Of a stretch of 64,000 bases of DNA, positions 43,894 to 53,507 are shown in pieces. The notes beneath the pieces were generated by a model, which searched no databases, was not told where the DNA came from, and was given only the letters and a program-made list of their open reading frames with translations. The stretch comes from Eubacterium multiforme (GTDB lineage: Bacteria > Bacillota > Clostridia > Clostridiales > Clostridiaceae): assembly GCF_030813415.1 (NCBI RefSeq), contig NZ_JAUSUF010000002.1, positions 1 to 64,000 on the forward strand, given 5' to 3'. The stretch's first letter is position 1. Every line of letters begins with the position of its first letter. Position numbers and translations under genes: made by a program.

Positions 43894-46800
43894 TTGTTTT
43901 TAAAATCTTTAGAACTTAGAGGATTTAAATCCTTTGCTGATAAAACAGAGTTTAAATTTAAAAAAGGTGTTACAGCAGTTGTAGGACCTAATGGTAGTGG
44001 GAAAAGTAATATTTCAGATGCTGTAAGATGGGTTCTTGGCGAACAGAGTGTAAAAACTCTTAGAGGTGGAAAAATGGAAGATGTAATTTTTTCAGGTACT
44101 CAATATAGAAAGCCAGTTGGACTAGCTCAAGTATCTATTACATTAGATAATTCAGATGAAACTTTATCAACTGATTATAACGAGGTAAAAGTAACTAGAA
44201 GAATATTTAGATCAGGAGAAACAGAATATTTATTAAATAATAATAAATGCAGACTTAAAGATATAATAAATCTTTTTATGGATACAGGTATTGGTAAGGA
44301 AGGTTATTCACTTATTGGACAAGGTAAGATTGAAGCTATATTAAGTGGTAAAGCGGAAGATAGAAGAGCCTTATTAGAAGAAGCTGCTGGAATTGTTAAG
44401 TATAAATATAGAAAAAATGAAGCAGAAAAAAAGCTATCTAATACAGATGACAATCTAGTAAGAATAAGAGATATAATTTCAACTTACGAGGAAAGATTGG
44501 AACCTTTAAGTGTTGAAAGGGAAAAAGCATTAAAATTTAAGGATTTATCTAATGAATTAAAGGAAAAGGAAGTTTCTTTAATAGTAAATACTATTAAAAC
44601 TGTAGAAAAAGATTTAAATGTTTTTAATGAAGATTTAAATAAAAGAGTTAAAGAAATAAATTCTAAAAAAGAAGAATTAAAATTAAAAAGAGAAGTTTTA
44701 AAAAACATAGAAGGAAAACTTGAGGAATTAGAAAGAAAAACAACAGATAAGAAGCTTGAGTATTTTAAGAAAAAAGAAGATATAACAAAATCTAATAGTG
44801 ATATTGAACTTTTTAATGAAAGAATAAAAAATTTAAATAATATTCTAGAAAAAAATAAGTTTGAAGAATATGGGATTAATAATAAAGTTATAGATTTACA
44901 TAAAGAGAAAGAAATATTACAAAAAGAATTATTAAATAAAAGAGAAGAAGAAAAAAATAGAGAAGAAGAGATTTCTAAACTAGAAGAAGAGGGCAAAGCT
45001 TTAAATCTAAAAATAAATACTTTAGAATATGAGCTTAAAACTTTAAAAAACAGTGAATTAGAATTATTAAGAGGAAATTCTAACATAAAAAATAAAATAA
45101 CTGAAATAAACAGTTCTATAAAAGGAAAAGAAGAAAGAAAAGATAGAATAGATGTATCTTTTAGAAATATTGATAGTAATATAAAATTAAATAGAGCTAG
45201 TGCTAATGGTTTAACATTAAAAATTGAATCAGAAGAGAAAGAATTTGAACTTTTAAAAGAAAAGCTTTATTTAAGTAAGCAAAAGTTAGGAAAACTTAAT
45301 AATATATTTTCAAAGAAAGAAAATGAAATAAAGACTGCAAATATTGCTTTAAGTAGATTATAAGCTAATAAGACAATGCTTGAAGATCTTGAAAATCAAT
45401 ATGAAGGATATAATAGATCTTTAAAAAATTTAATGGATAGTGTCTCTAAAAAATTAACTCCTCACACAGAAGGAATTGAAGTTCTTGGAGAAATATTTGA
45501 AGTTCCAAAAGGATATGAAACTGCAATAGAAACTTCATTAGGATCTGCTATTTCAAATGTAATTACAGAAACTGAGAATATTGCAAAAGATTTAATTAGT
45601 TATTTAAAGAAAAATAAATTAGGTAGAATTACCTTTCTTCCTCTTAACATAATAAATGGTAAGAAAATAATTGTTGATAATAGAGTTAAGGAAATAGAGG
45701 GATATTTAGGAATCGCATCTGAAATAGTTAAATTTGATAATAAATATACAAAAATAATGGACTATTCCTTAGGAAGAACTTTAATTTGTACTAATATGGA
45801 TAGTGCCTTTAAAATTGCAAAGATAACTAATTATAGAAATAGAATTGTAACTTTAGAGGGAGAAGTTTTAAATGCTGGTGGTGCCTTAACTGGAGGTAGC
45901 ATAAAAGGAAAAACTTCAAATATATTAAGTAGAAAAAGAGAAATTGAAGATCTTGAAAAAAGAATTTCAACTGGAAAAGAAACAATTAATAACCTTTCAT
46001 CAGAAATAGAAAAAATAAAGGATGAAAGAAAAAATATTGATGAAACGATACTAAATTATACAGATAAAGTCCATGAAATAAAAATAGAGATAGTTACAAA
46101 TAAAAATGAATTATCAAATTTAGAAAATGAAATAAGAAAGTTAAGAGGTAATTTAAATTCTTTAGAGGGTGAAAAGAAACTTTTAGATGAAGAAATATTA
46201 TCTTTAAAGGAAAAGTTAAAGGAACATGAAGGTAACCTTAATAAATTAACAGATGAAAATTCATTAAATAAAGAGAGAGCCATTGAACTTGAAAATATTA
46301 TTGAAAGAGAAAAGGGATATATTGAAGAGTGCAAAGGCAAATTAACAGATGCAAGAGTAAGAAAGGCATCTACAGATGCATCTATTCAAAATATAACAAA
46401 TGAAATTTTAAGAAAAGATAATGAACTTAAAGAAGGAAATCTAAAACTTCAAAAAATAAAAAAGGAAAATGAAGAAGCTTTAGACGGAATAGATAAAAGT
46501 AAAGAGGGCATAGAAGAAAAAAACAAAAGTATAGAAGAAAATTCTAAAAGAATACTTGTACTTGAAGAAATATTTAAAGAAGATGAAATAAATAAAGCAA
46601 CTTTCAAAGAAGAGTTTAGAAAAATTGATAGTTTAATTATGGATATGAGAGAAATAATAAATAAGGAAGAGGGAGAACTTAATAAAAGAGAAATTCTTAA
46701 AGCTAAAAGTGAAATGGAAATAGAAAACTATTATAAGAAACTTAATGAGGAACTTGATTTAACTTATCAAGAAGCATTAGAAATAGCAAAACCTATTGAA

Positions 46801-47451
46801 AACTTAGTAGCTTTTAAAGAAAATGTAAGTTCTATTAAGAGAAGAATATCTGCCCTTGGAACAGTAAATCTTGCCTCTATAGCAGAGTATGAAGAAGTTA
46901 GTGAAAAATATAAATTTATGACTTCACAGGAAGAGGATTTAGAAAAGGCAAAGGAAGAACTTATTTCTGTTATTTCCGAAATGACATCAAAGATGAAAGT
47001 TTTATTTAATGATAATTTTAAAATATTAAATAAAAACTTTAATGAAACTTTTAGAGAATTATTTAAAGGTGGAAGTGCTGAACTTATTCTAGGAGAAGGG
47101 GATGAGCTTACTTGTAATATTGAAATAAATGTTATGCCCCCTGGAAAGAAGCTTCAAAATATAAATTTAATGTCTGGTGGTGAAAAGGTATTATCTGCAA
47201 TAGCATTACTTTTTGGAATATTAAAGATGAAACCAACTCCATTTTGTATATTAGATGAAATTGAAGCTGCATTAGATGATTCAAATGTTTATAGATATGC
47301 AGAATTCTTAAAGAAGTTTTCAGATAAAAATATTCAGTTTATAGTAATTACTCATAGAAAAGGTACTATGGAAGTAAGTGATATAATGTATGGAATTACA
47401 ATGGAGGAAAAAGGAATTTCTAAGGTTGTATCTGTTGATTTAACTAAATAA
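43894..47451 (+). pseudogene. smc: Chromosome segregation ATPase SMC, interrupted by one in-frame TAA
   Basis: SMC condenses and segregates chromosomes. The reading frame runs 43894-45363, stops at TAA 45361-45363 (... AGT AGA TTA TAA GCT AAT ...), and continues in the same frame to 47451; there is no frameshift. Together the two parts total about 1,185 codons, the normal length. The first part has P-loop GPNGSGKSN and N-terminal coiled coil. The second has the hinge, C-terminal coiled coil, signature LMSGGEKVLSAIALLF and Walker B FCILDEIEAALDD. The downstream ATG 45376 lacks a Shine-Dalgarno. The start is TTG 43894 (MFLKSLELRGFKSFADKT) with GGGAG eight bases upstream; an in-frame GTG at 43885 overlaps that site. 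Nonsense mutation, sequencing error and readthrough are all possible. Confidence 0.9.
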
Positions 47452-47475
47452 AGGTTTAGAAGTGGAGGACTTAAA

Positions 47476-48387
47476 ATGTTTGGAAAGTTATTTGAAAAAT
47501 TAAAAACAGGATTAAGTAAGACTAGAGATGGCTTACAAGATAAAATTAATGAGGCTTTAAATTTAGCTGTAACTATTGATGATGATTTATATGAAGAATT
47601 AGAAGAGATATTAATAATTTCAGATATTGGAATGGATACAACTGTTGAAATTATAGATAGATTAAAAGTTAAAATTAGAAAAGAGAAAATAAATGATCCT
47701 CAAATGGTAAAACCAGCTCTTAAAGAAGTAATAAGAGATATGCTTTTAGAGGGAGATAAAGAAGAGGAAGAAGATAATAAAAAAGAAGTTTTACTTGTAA
47801 TTGGAGTAAATGGTGTAGGTAAAACAACATCAATTGGAAAACTTGCAGCTAAAAATAAACAAGAAGGCAAGAAAGTTTTACTTGCAGCAGCAGATACATT
47901 TAGAGCAGCAGCTATTGATCAGCTTGAAGTTTGGAGTGAAAGAGCTCATGTTGATATAGTAAAACAAAGTGAAGGTTCAGATCCAGCAGCAGTTGTTTTT
48001 GATGCAGTTAAGGCAGCACAAGCTAGAAACGTAGATGTTTTAATTTGTGATACAGCAGGAAGACTTCACAATAAGAAAAATTTAATGAATGAACTTTCAA
48101 AAATAAATAGAATAATAGATAGAGAATATAAGGATGCTAAAAAGCAAACTCTTCTTGTTTTAGATGGAACAACAGGACAAAATGCAGTTATTCAAGCTAA
48201 ACAATTTATGGAGGCTTGCCCTATTGATGGAATCATATTAACAAAGTTAGATGGTACTGCAAAGGGTGGAGTTGTTATATCAATAAAACAATCTCTTAAC
48301 ATACCAGTTAAATACATTGGTGTTGGTGAAGGTATAGATGATCTTCAAAAATTTGATGCAGAAAGTTTTGCAGAAGCATTATTTTAA
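47476..48387 (+). CDS. ftsY: Signal recognition particle receptor FtsY
   Basis: GTPase that docks SRP-ribosome complexes at the membrane. The 303 residues have a short N-terminal part, an NG domain with P-loop GVNGVGKTTSIGKLA, DTAGRL and TKLDGTAKGG. It lacks the long acidic N-terminal domain of E. coli FtsY, as usual in Firmicutes. It lies directly after smc and before ylxM-ffh, the standard order. Confidence 0.97.
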   Translation: MFGKLFEKLKTGLSKTRDGLQDKINEALNLAVTIDDDLYEELEEILIISDIGMDTTVEIIDRLKVKIRKEKINDPQMVKPALKEVIRDMLLEGDKEEEEDNKKEVLLVIGVNGVGKTTSIGKLAAKNKQEGKKVLLAAADTFRAAAIDQLEVWSERAHVDIVKQSEGSDPAAVVFDAVKAAQARNVDVLICDTAGRLHNKKNLMNELSKINRIIDREYKDAKKQTLLVLDGTTGQNAVIQAKQFMEACPIDGIILTKLDGTAKGGVVISIKQSLNIPVKYIGVGEGIDDLQKFDAESFAEALF

Positions 48388-48394
48388 AAATTTT

Positions 48395-48426
48395 TAAGGT
48401 GTTAAGTAAAAATACTTGACACCTTA
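48395..48426. repeat. 14-bp inverted repeat overlapping the -35 of ylxM-ffh
   Basis: TAAGGTGTTAAGTA (48395-48408) and TACTTGACACCTTA (48413-48426) are inverse complements with one T/G difference around a 4-bp centre. The right arm contains the TTGACA hexamer. No T tract follows in either direction, so an operator or 5'-UTR structure is more likely than a terminator. Confidence 0.7.
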
Positions 48427-48444
48427 AAATATATCTGTTATTAT
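48416..48444 (+). promoter_or_regulatory. Sigma-A promoter of ylxM-ffh
   Basis: Consensus TTGACA (48416-48421), 17-bp spacer and TATTAT (48439-48444), embedded in an inverted repeat. Confidence 0.75.
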
Positions 48445-48468
48445 CTCTTTTGTGGGTAAGGTGATTAT

Positions 48469-48801
48469 ATGATGGAAGATAGGGTTGAGATTTCATTATT
48501 AATGGATTTTTACAAACCATTATTAACTGAAAAACAAAGGAATATCATGGAGCTTTATTTTGAAGATGACTTATCCTTAGCTGAAATTGCTGAATTAAAC
48601 AACACAAGTCGTCAGGCCATTCATGATTTGCTTAAAAGATGTTATAAACAACTTTTAACCTATGAGAGTAAATTAAATTTACTTCAAAAGAGTATAAATC
48701 GGGAAGAAAAAATTATAAAACTTCTAAAAAACTTTAAGAAAAAGTATTCTATTTCTGATAAAGAATGTGATATGCTAAAGAAAGAACTAGAAGATTTATA
48801 A
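48469..48801 (+). CDS. ylxM: YlxM family DNA-binding protein of the SRP operon
   Basis: 110 residues with a helix-turn-helix similar to sigma-70 region 4: LTEKQRNIMELYFEDDLSLAEIAELNNTSRQAIHDLLKR. YlxM is widely conserved just upstream of ffh and is thought to modulate SRP function or expression. AAGGTG (48458-48463) precedes ATG 48469 and ATG 48472; either can be the start. ffh begins 16 bp later. Confidence 0.93.
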   Translation: MMEDRVEISLLMDFYKPLLTEKQRNIMELYFEDDLSLAEIAELNNTSRQAIHDLLKRCYKQLLTYESKLNLLQKSINREEKIIKLLKNFKKKYSISDKECDMLKKELEDL

Positions 48802-48817
48802 CATTAGGAGGTTTAAT

Positions 48818-50173
48818 ATGGCTTTTGAGGGATTATCAGAAAAGCTTCAAAATACCTTTAAGAAATTAAGAGGTAAGGGTAAGCTTAATGAAAAAGATAT
48901 TAAAGAAGCTATGAGGGAAGTAAAACTTGCTTTATTAGAAGCTGATGTTAACTATAAAGTAGTAAAAAAGTTTGTTAAAAGTGTTGGAGAAAAATGCGTT
49001 GGAAGTAATGTGTTAGAAAGCTTGACACCAGGACAACAAGTTATTAAAATAGTTAACGATGAACTTACTGAACTTATGGGGGGAAGCGAAAGTAAAATAA
49101 ATTATTCAAGCAGTGGAACTACAGTAATAATGCTTGTAGGACTTCAAGGGGCTGGTAAAACTACAATGTGTGGTAAACTAGCACTAAACCTTAGAAAGAA
49201 TAATAAAAAACCGCTTCTTGTAGCATGTGATATTTATAGACCTGCAGCTATTAAGCAATTACAAGTTGTAGGAAAGCAAATAGATATACCAGTTTTCTCT
49301 ATGGGAGATAAAGAAAAGGCAGTTAATATTGCAAAGGCTGGTATAAAATATGCAAAAGATAATGGGAATAACGTAGTTATTATAGATACAGCCGGAAGAC
49401 TACATATAGATGAAGGCTTAATGGAAGAACTAAAAGATGTAAAGGAAGCTGTAAATCCTTCAGAGATTTTACTTGTAGTAGATTCTATGACAGGACAAGA
49501 TGCAGTTAATGTTGCAGAAAGTTTTAATAGTGACCTTGATTTATCAGGAGTTATTTTAACTAAACTTGATGGTGATACAAGAGGTGGAGCTGCACTTTCA
49601 ATTAGATCTATAACTGAAAAACCAATAAAGTTTATTGGTGTTGGTGAAAAGATGAGCGATTTTGAAGTATTCCATCCAGATAGAATGGCATCAAGAATAC
49701 TTGGAATGGGAGATGTATTGTCTCTTATTGAAAAGGCACAATCTGCAATTAATGAAGAAGAAGCAGCTGATTTTACTAAAAAAATGATGGGTCAAGGTCT
49801 TAATTTTGAAGATTACTTAACAGCAATGGAACAAATGAAGAAACTTGGACCACTAAATAAGCTAATGGAGATGATTCCAGGTGCTAATTCAAAAGAATTA
49901 AAAGGAATTGACTTTGACCAAGGGCAAAAGCAAATGGAAAAAGTTAAGGCAGTAATTCTTTCAATGACAGCAAAAGAAAGAAAGAATCCATCCCTTGTAA
50001 TTAACAATTCTTCAAGAAAGAAGAGAATTGCTAAGGGTTCAGGATCAACAATCCAAGATGTTAATAAACTTATTAAAGGTTATGAAATGATGAAAAAGAA
50101 CATGAAACAAATGAAGTCACTTCAAAAGGGAGGCAAAAAAGGTCTCTTTGGAAAAATGCCCTTTATGAGTTAA
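48818..50173 (+). CDS. ffh: Signal recognition particle protein Ffh
   Basis: GTPase and signal-sequence-binding subunit of SRP. The 451 residues consist of the N domain, a G domain with GLQGAGKTTMCGKLA, DTAGRLH and TKLDGDTRGGA, and a Met-rich M domain from about residue 300 that binds 4.5S RNA and signal peptides (KKNMKQMKSLQKGG near the end). It is encoded next to ftsY, its receptor. Confidence 0.97.
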   Translation: MAFEGLSEKLQNTFKKLRGKGKLNEKDIKEAMREVKLALLEADVNYKVVKKFVKSVGEKCVGSNVLESLTPGQQVIKIVNDELTELMGGSESKINYSSSGTTVIMLVGLQGAGKTTMCGKLALNLRKNNKKPLLVACDIYRPAAIKQLQVVGKQIDIPVFSMGDKEKAVNIAKAGIKYAKDNGNNVVIIDTAGRLHIDEGLMEELKDVKEAVNPSEILLVVDSMTGQDAVNVAESFNSDLDLSGVILTKLDGDTRGGAALSIRSITEKPIKFIGVGEKMSDFEVFHPDRMASRILGMGDVLSLIEKAQSAINEEEAADFTKKMMGQGLNFEDYLTAMEQMKKLGPLNKLMEMIPGANSKELKGIDFDQGQKQMEKVKAVILSMTAKERKNPSLVINNSSRKKRIAKGSGSTIQDVNKLIKGYEMMKKNMKQMKSLQKGGKKGLFGKMPFMS

Positions 50174-50206
50174 TATAATTATTATTTAAAGGAGGTGAAA
50201 TTAAAA

Positions 50207-50452
50207 ATGGCAGTAAAGATAAGATTAAGAAGAATGGGAGCTAAAAAAGCACCTTTCTATAGAGTAGTTGTTGCTGATTCAAGAAGCCCAAGAGATGGTA
50301 GATTCATCGAAGAAATCGGATTCTACAATCCAATTTCAGAACCAGCTGAAATAAAAATCAACGAAGAAAAAGCTAACAAATGGCTTCAAAATGGTGCTCA
50401 ACCAACAGAAGTTGTTAAGAAGCTTTTCGTAAAGGCAGGCCTAAACAAGTAA
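50207..50452 (+). CDS. rpsP: Ribosomal protein bS16
   Basis: 81 residues, [19 protein letters not shown] start and [16 protein letters not shown] core. The start ATG 50207 follows AAAGGAGGTG; the in-frame GTG at 50195 lies inside that ribosome site. khpA, then rimM and trmD, follow in the common S16 cluster. Confidence 0.97.
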   Translation: MAVKIRLRRMGAKKAPFYRVVVADSRSPRDGRFIEEIGFYNPISEPAEIKINEEKANKWLQNGAQPTEVVKKLFVKAGLNK

Positions 50453-50503
50453 TTTTAGGAGGTGAGTACTGCAAATAGTACATAAACTAAATGCAGGACA
50501 CTT

Positions 50504-50731
50504 ATGAAAGAATTAGTTGAAGTAATAGCTAAATCTCTTGTGGATAAACCTGATGAAGTTAAAGTAAATGAAATTGCAGGTGAGCAATCAATTATACTAG
50601 AACTTAGGGTTGCACCAGAAGATATGGGAAAAGTTATTGGAAAACAGGGAAGAATAGCAAAAGCTATTAGAACCGTAGTAAAGGCTGCAGCAATAAAAGA
50701 AGAAAAAAGAGTAGTAGTTGAAATTATTTAG
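50504..50731 (+). CDS. khpA: KH-domain RNA-binding protein KhpA
   Basis: 75 residues making a single KH domain with the GxxG loop in [17 protein letters not shown]. With KhpB it acts as a small-RNA chaperone and affects cell elongation in other Firmicutes. It sits between rpsP and rimM, its conserved location, and a terminator follows. The 51-bp gap before it has AGGAGGTGAG at the rpsP stop, 33 bp upstream of ATG 50504; no strong ribosome site is seen immediately before the start. Confidence 0.93.
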   Translation: MKELVEVIAKSLVDKPDEVKVNEIAGEQSIILELRVAPEDMGKVIGKQGRIAKAIRTVVKAAAIKEEKRVVVEII

Positions 50732-50762
50732 AAGAGTTAGGCCTGTCCTAACTCTTTTTATA
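50732..50762 (+). terminator. Intrinsic terminator after khpA
   Basis: AAGAGTTAGG, loop CCTG, TCCTAACTCTT and then TTTAT. Confidence 0.85.
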
Positions 50763-50895
50763 TAAAGTTTAAAAATTGTAATATAGAAAATTAAAAAATT
50801 TCATGTATTATAAAAGGATAAAGTAGTATTAGAAATTTTAAAAATGAGATAAAATAATAATATGTTTTTAGTTATTATAAAAAGAGGTGAATTTA

Positions 50896-51393
50896 TTGGA
50901 AAATTTTTTTAGAGTAGGGAAAATAGTAAATACTCATGGATTAAAGGGAGAAGTTAAGGTTATGCCTTCCACTTCAGATGTTAATAATTTCAAAAGATAT
51001 GGAACTGTTTTTATAGATGGTGTAGAAAGAGCTATTGAAGGAGTTAAGTTTCAAAAGGATAGAGTTATTTTAAAAATTGAAGGTATAAATTCTATTGATG
51101 ATGCAGAAAAATATAAAAATAAATTATTAGAAGTGCCAAGGGAGAGAGAACCAGAACTTCCAGAGGATACTTTTTATGCAACAGATCTTATAGGAATTCA
51201 CGTTTTTGATACAGAAGGAAAGGATCTTGGACCAATATATGATATTATAGAAACAAAAAATAATGATGTTTATTGGATAAGAGAGCCAAAGGAATTATTA
51301 ATTCCAGTACTTAAAACAATAGTTTTAGATATAGATTTAGAAAATGAAAAAATTGTTATAAGACCTGTAGGAGAATGGCAAGATGAAGATTAG
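50896..51393 (+). CDS. rimM: 16S rRNA processing protein RimM
   Basis: 30S maturation factor that binds S19. The 165 residues start [18 protein letters not shown] and have the PRC-barrel segment [13 protein letters not shown]...[21 protein letters not shown] 50896 is six bases after AGAGGTG; a GTG at 50887 lies inside that site. It overlaps trmD by 11 bp. Confidence 0.95.
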   Translation: MENFFRVGKIVNTHGLKGEVKVMPSTSDVNNFKRYGTVFIDGVERAIEGVKFQKDRVILKIEGINSIDDAEKYKNKLLEVPREREPELPEDTFYATDLIGIHVFDTEGKDLGPIYDIIETKNNDVYWIREPKELLIPVLKTIVLDIDLENEKIVIRPVGEWQDED

Positions 51394-52099
51394 TATATTA
51401 ACTTTATTTCCTGAAATGTTTTCTATATTTAATCATAGCATTATAGGAAAAGCAAAGGAAAAAGGAATTGTTGATATTGAATGTTTAAATATAAGAGACT
51501 TTACTAAAAATAAGCATAAAAAGGTTGATGATTATCCATATGGTGGTGGTGCTGGAATGGTTATGGCACCACAGCCAGTTATTGATACAATAAGGGAATG
51601 TAAAAAAAATAATAAAGGTAAAGTAGTTTTTTTAGGACCAAGAGGAAGAAAATTTAATCATTCAATATCAAAGGAACTTGCAAGAGAAGAAGAATTAATA
51701 TTTTTATGTGGCCATTATGAAGGAATTGATGAAAGAATATATGATTATATAGATATGGAAATTTCCTTAGGAGATTTTATATTAACAGGTGGAGAGATGG
51801 CTGCAATTCCTATAATAGATTCTGTACTTAGATTAAAACCTGGTGTTTTAGGAAAAGAAGAAAGTTTTATGGAGGAGTCATTTTCTAATGGGCTTTTAGA
51901 GTATCCTCAATATACAAGACCTGAGGAATTTGAAGGTGCTAGAGTTCCTGATGTATTATTATCAGGTCATCATGAAAATATTAGAAAATGGAGACGAAAA
52001 CAATCTTTAATAAGTACAAGAGAAAAAAGAAAAGATTTATTTAAAAAAATAGAACTTAATAAAGAAGATAAAAAATTGTTAAGAGATAGTAACAAATAA
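51383..52099 (+). CDS. trmD: tRNA (guanine37-N1)-methyltransferase
   Basis: Methylates G37 in tRNAs to prevent frameshifting. The 238 residues show the trefoil-knot SAM site ([37 protein letters not shown]). It is translationally coupled to rimM. rplS follows, but with its own promoter and leader. Confidence 0.97.
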   Translation: MKISILTLFPEMFSIFNHSIIGKAKEKGIVDIECLNIRDFTKNKHKKVDDYPYGGGAGMVMAPQPVIDTIRECKKNNKGKVVFLGPRGRKFNHSISKELAREEELIFLCGHYEGIDERIYDYIDMEISLGDFILTGGEMAAIPIIDSVLRLKPGVLGKEESFMEESFSNGLLEYPQYTRPEEFEGARVPDVLLSGHHENIRKWRRKQSLISTREKRKDLFKKIELNKEDKKLLRDSNK

Positions 52100-52103
52100 A
52101 ATG

Positions 52104-52132
52104 TTGCAATAGGTAATATTTTGTGTTAAAAT
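52104..52132 (+). promoter_or_regulatory. Sigma-A promoter of rplS
   Basis: TTGCAA (52104-52109), 17-bp spacer, TAAAAT (52127-52132). Transcription should start around 52139. Confidence 0.7.
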
Positions 52133-52138
52133 ATGCTT

Positions 52139-52205
52139 TGTGCTAGTACGGGCGGTCCTCTTTCGGATTATAGCTTCGAAAAGAACGTCACATTAAGTTT
52201 AGGAG
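52139..52205 (+). ncRNA. Probable L19 (rplS) leader RNA
   Basis: About 65 nt between the promoter and the rplS ribosome site are much richer in G and C than the surrounding intergenic DNA and contain several short complementary segments (for example TTCG with CGAA around 52164-52180, and GTCC/CGGA). A conserved L19 leader that controls rplS is known in Firmicutes; I assign it by position and composition, not by a full structural match. Confidence 0.55.
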
Positions 52206-52215
52206 GGAATGCACA

Positions 52216-52563
52216 ATGAACGAAATTTTAAGAGCAATAGAACAAGAACAAATCAGAACTGATTTACCAAGCTTTAATGTTGGAGATAACGTAAAGGTTC
52301 ACCAATTAATAAAAGAAGGTAACAGAGAAAGAGTTCAAGTATTTGAAGGAACTGTTATAAAGAAACAAAACGGTGGTTTAAGAGAAACTTTTACTGTAAG
52401 AAGATTAGCTTATGGTACAGGTGTTGAAAAGACTTTCCCAATGAATGCACCAATGATCCAAAAGATCGAAGTGTCAAGAAGAGGTAAAGTAAGAAGAGCT
52501 AAGTTATTCTACTTAAGAGACAGAGTAGGTAAGGCTGCTAAGGTTAAAGAATTATTAAGATAA
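52216..52563 (+). CDS. rplS: Ribosomal protein bL19
   Basis: 115 residues. The central [21 protein letters not shown] and the C-terminal [19 protein letters not shown] are diagnostic. It lies after trmD as in most bacteria, but here it also has its own promoter and leader. Ribosome site AGGAGGG. Confidence 0.98.
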   Translation: MNEILRAIEQEQIRTDLPSFNVGDNVKVHQLIKEGNRERVQVFEGTVIKKQNGGLRETFTVRRLAYGTGVEKTFPMNAPMIQKIEVSRRGKVRRAKLFYLRDRVGKAAKVKELLR

Positions 52564-52572
52564 TTAACCATA

Positions 52573-52608
52573 AAGAAGAGGCTTAGAATTAAGTCTCTTT
52601 TTTTTCTA
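52573..52608 (+). terminator. Intrinsic terminator after rplS
   Basis: AGAGGCTTA, loop GAA, TTAAGTCTCT with one wobble pair, then a long T run. Confidence 0.85.
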
Positions 52609-52641
52609 TAAATAGATTTTTAAATAATAAGGAGGTTTTTT

Positions 52642-53484
52642 ATGGCAATTAATTGGTTTCCAGGGCATATGAAGAAAACTCAAAGAGAAATTAAAGAAAA
52701 TTTAAAACTTGTAGATGCGGTTATTGAAATTAGAGATGCTAGAATTCCTAGAAGTTCTGCTAACCCAGATATAGATAAATTAGTTTTAGATAAGCCAAGA
52801 CTAATTTTATTAAACAAAAGTGACTTAACAGAATCTAAAGTTACAAAGGAATGGATGAGAGAATTAACAAAAGATAATGTTATGGCAATGGAGGTAAATT
52901 GTTTAAAAGGAAGTGGCCTTCAAAAAATAAAACCAGCCCTTAATGAACTTTTAAAGGAAAAGCATGAAAGACTTAAAGGTAAGGGTTTAAAGGTAATTAT
53001 GACTAGAGTTATGGTTGTTGGAATACCTAATGTAGGTAAATCTACCTTTATAAATAAAATGGCAAGGAATAATATAGCTAAAACAGGGGATAGACCTGGT
53101 GTAACTAAAGCTAAAAGATGGATAAAAACAGCAATGGATATAGAAATGCTAGATACTCCTGGAGTTTTATGGCCAAAATTTAAAGATGATGAAACAGCTT
53201 TAAATCTTGCTTTTACAGGAGCAATAAAAGATGAAATTATGGATGTTGAAGAGCTAGCTTATAAACTTGTTGAAAGACTTCAAGAATTTTATCCAGAAAA
53301 GTTAATGGAAAGATATAAAATAGATACTGTATATGAAAATCCATTAGAAACCCTTGATGCAATAGCTATAAAAAGAGGAGCTATAATGAAGGGAAAAGAA
53401 ATAGATTATAATAGAATAGCAGTAATTTTATTAGATGAATTTAGAGGTGGAAAGATAGGTAATATATCTTTAGAAAGACCTTAA
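52642..53484 (+). CDS. rbgA: Ribosome biogenesis GTPase RbgA (YlqF)
   Basis: 50S assembly GTPase. The 280 residues are circularly permuted: NKSDL (G4) at about residue 60 comes before GIPNVGKST (G1) and DTPG (G3). INWFPGHMKKTQREI at the start is diagnostic of the family. A C-terminal helical domain binds rRNA. It is followed by rnhB, as in Bacillus. Confidence 0.96.
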   Translation: MAINWFPGHMKKTQREIKENLKLVDAVIEIRDARIPRSSANPDIDKLVLDKPRLILLNKSDLTESKVTKEWMRELTKDNVMAMEVNCLKGSGLQKIKPALNELLKEKHERLKGKGLKVIMTRVMVVGIPNVGKSTFINKMARNNIAKTGDRPGVTKAKRWIKTAMDIEMLDTPGVLWPKFKDDETALNLAFTGAIKDEIMDVEELAYKLVERLQEFYPEKLMERYKIDTVYENPLETLDAIAIKRGAIMKGKEIDYNRIAVILLDEFRGGKIGNISLERP

Positions 53485-53507
53485 TTTATCAAATTTGGAG
53501 GGGTTTT

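Noticed and set aside
44484-45086. 200-codon open frame on the minus strand within smc
   Set aside because: It is Ser/Phe/Leu low-complexity produced by the reverse of Lys/Glu coiled-coil codons, with no ribosome site.
45376-47451. Second half of smc as an independent gene
   Set aside because: Same frame as the first half, no Shine-Dalgarno before ATG 45376, and it starts in the middle of the SMC coiled coil. A broken smc explains it better than a new gene.
48395-48426. Palindrome after ftsY as an intrinsic terminator
   Set aside because: Neither side is followed by a T tract and it contains the -35 of a good promoter.
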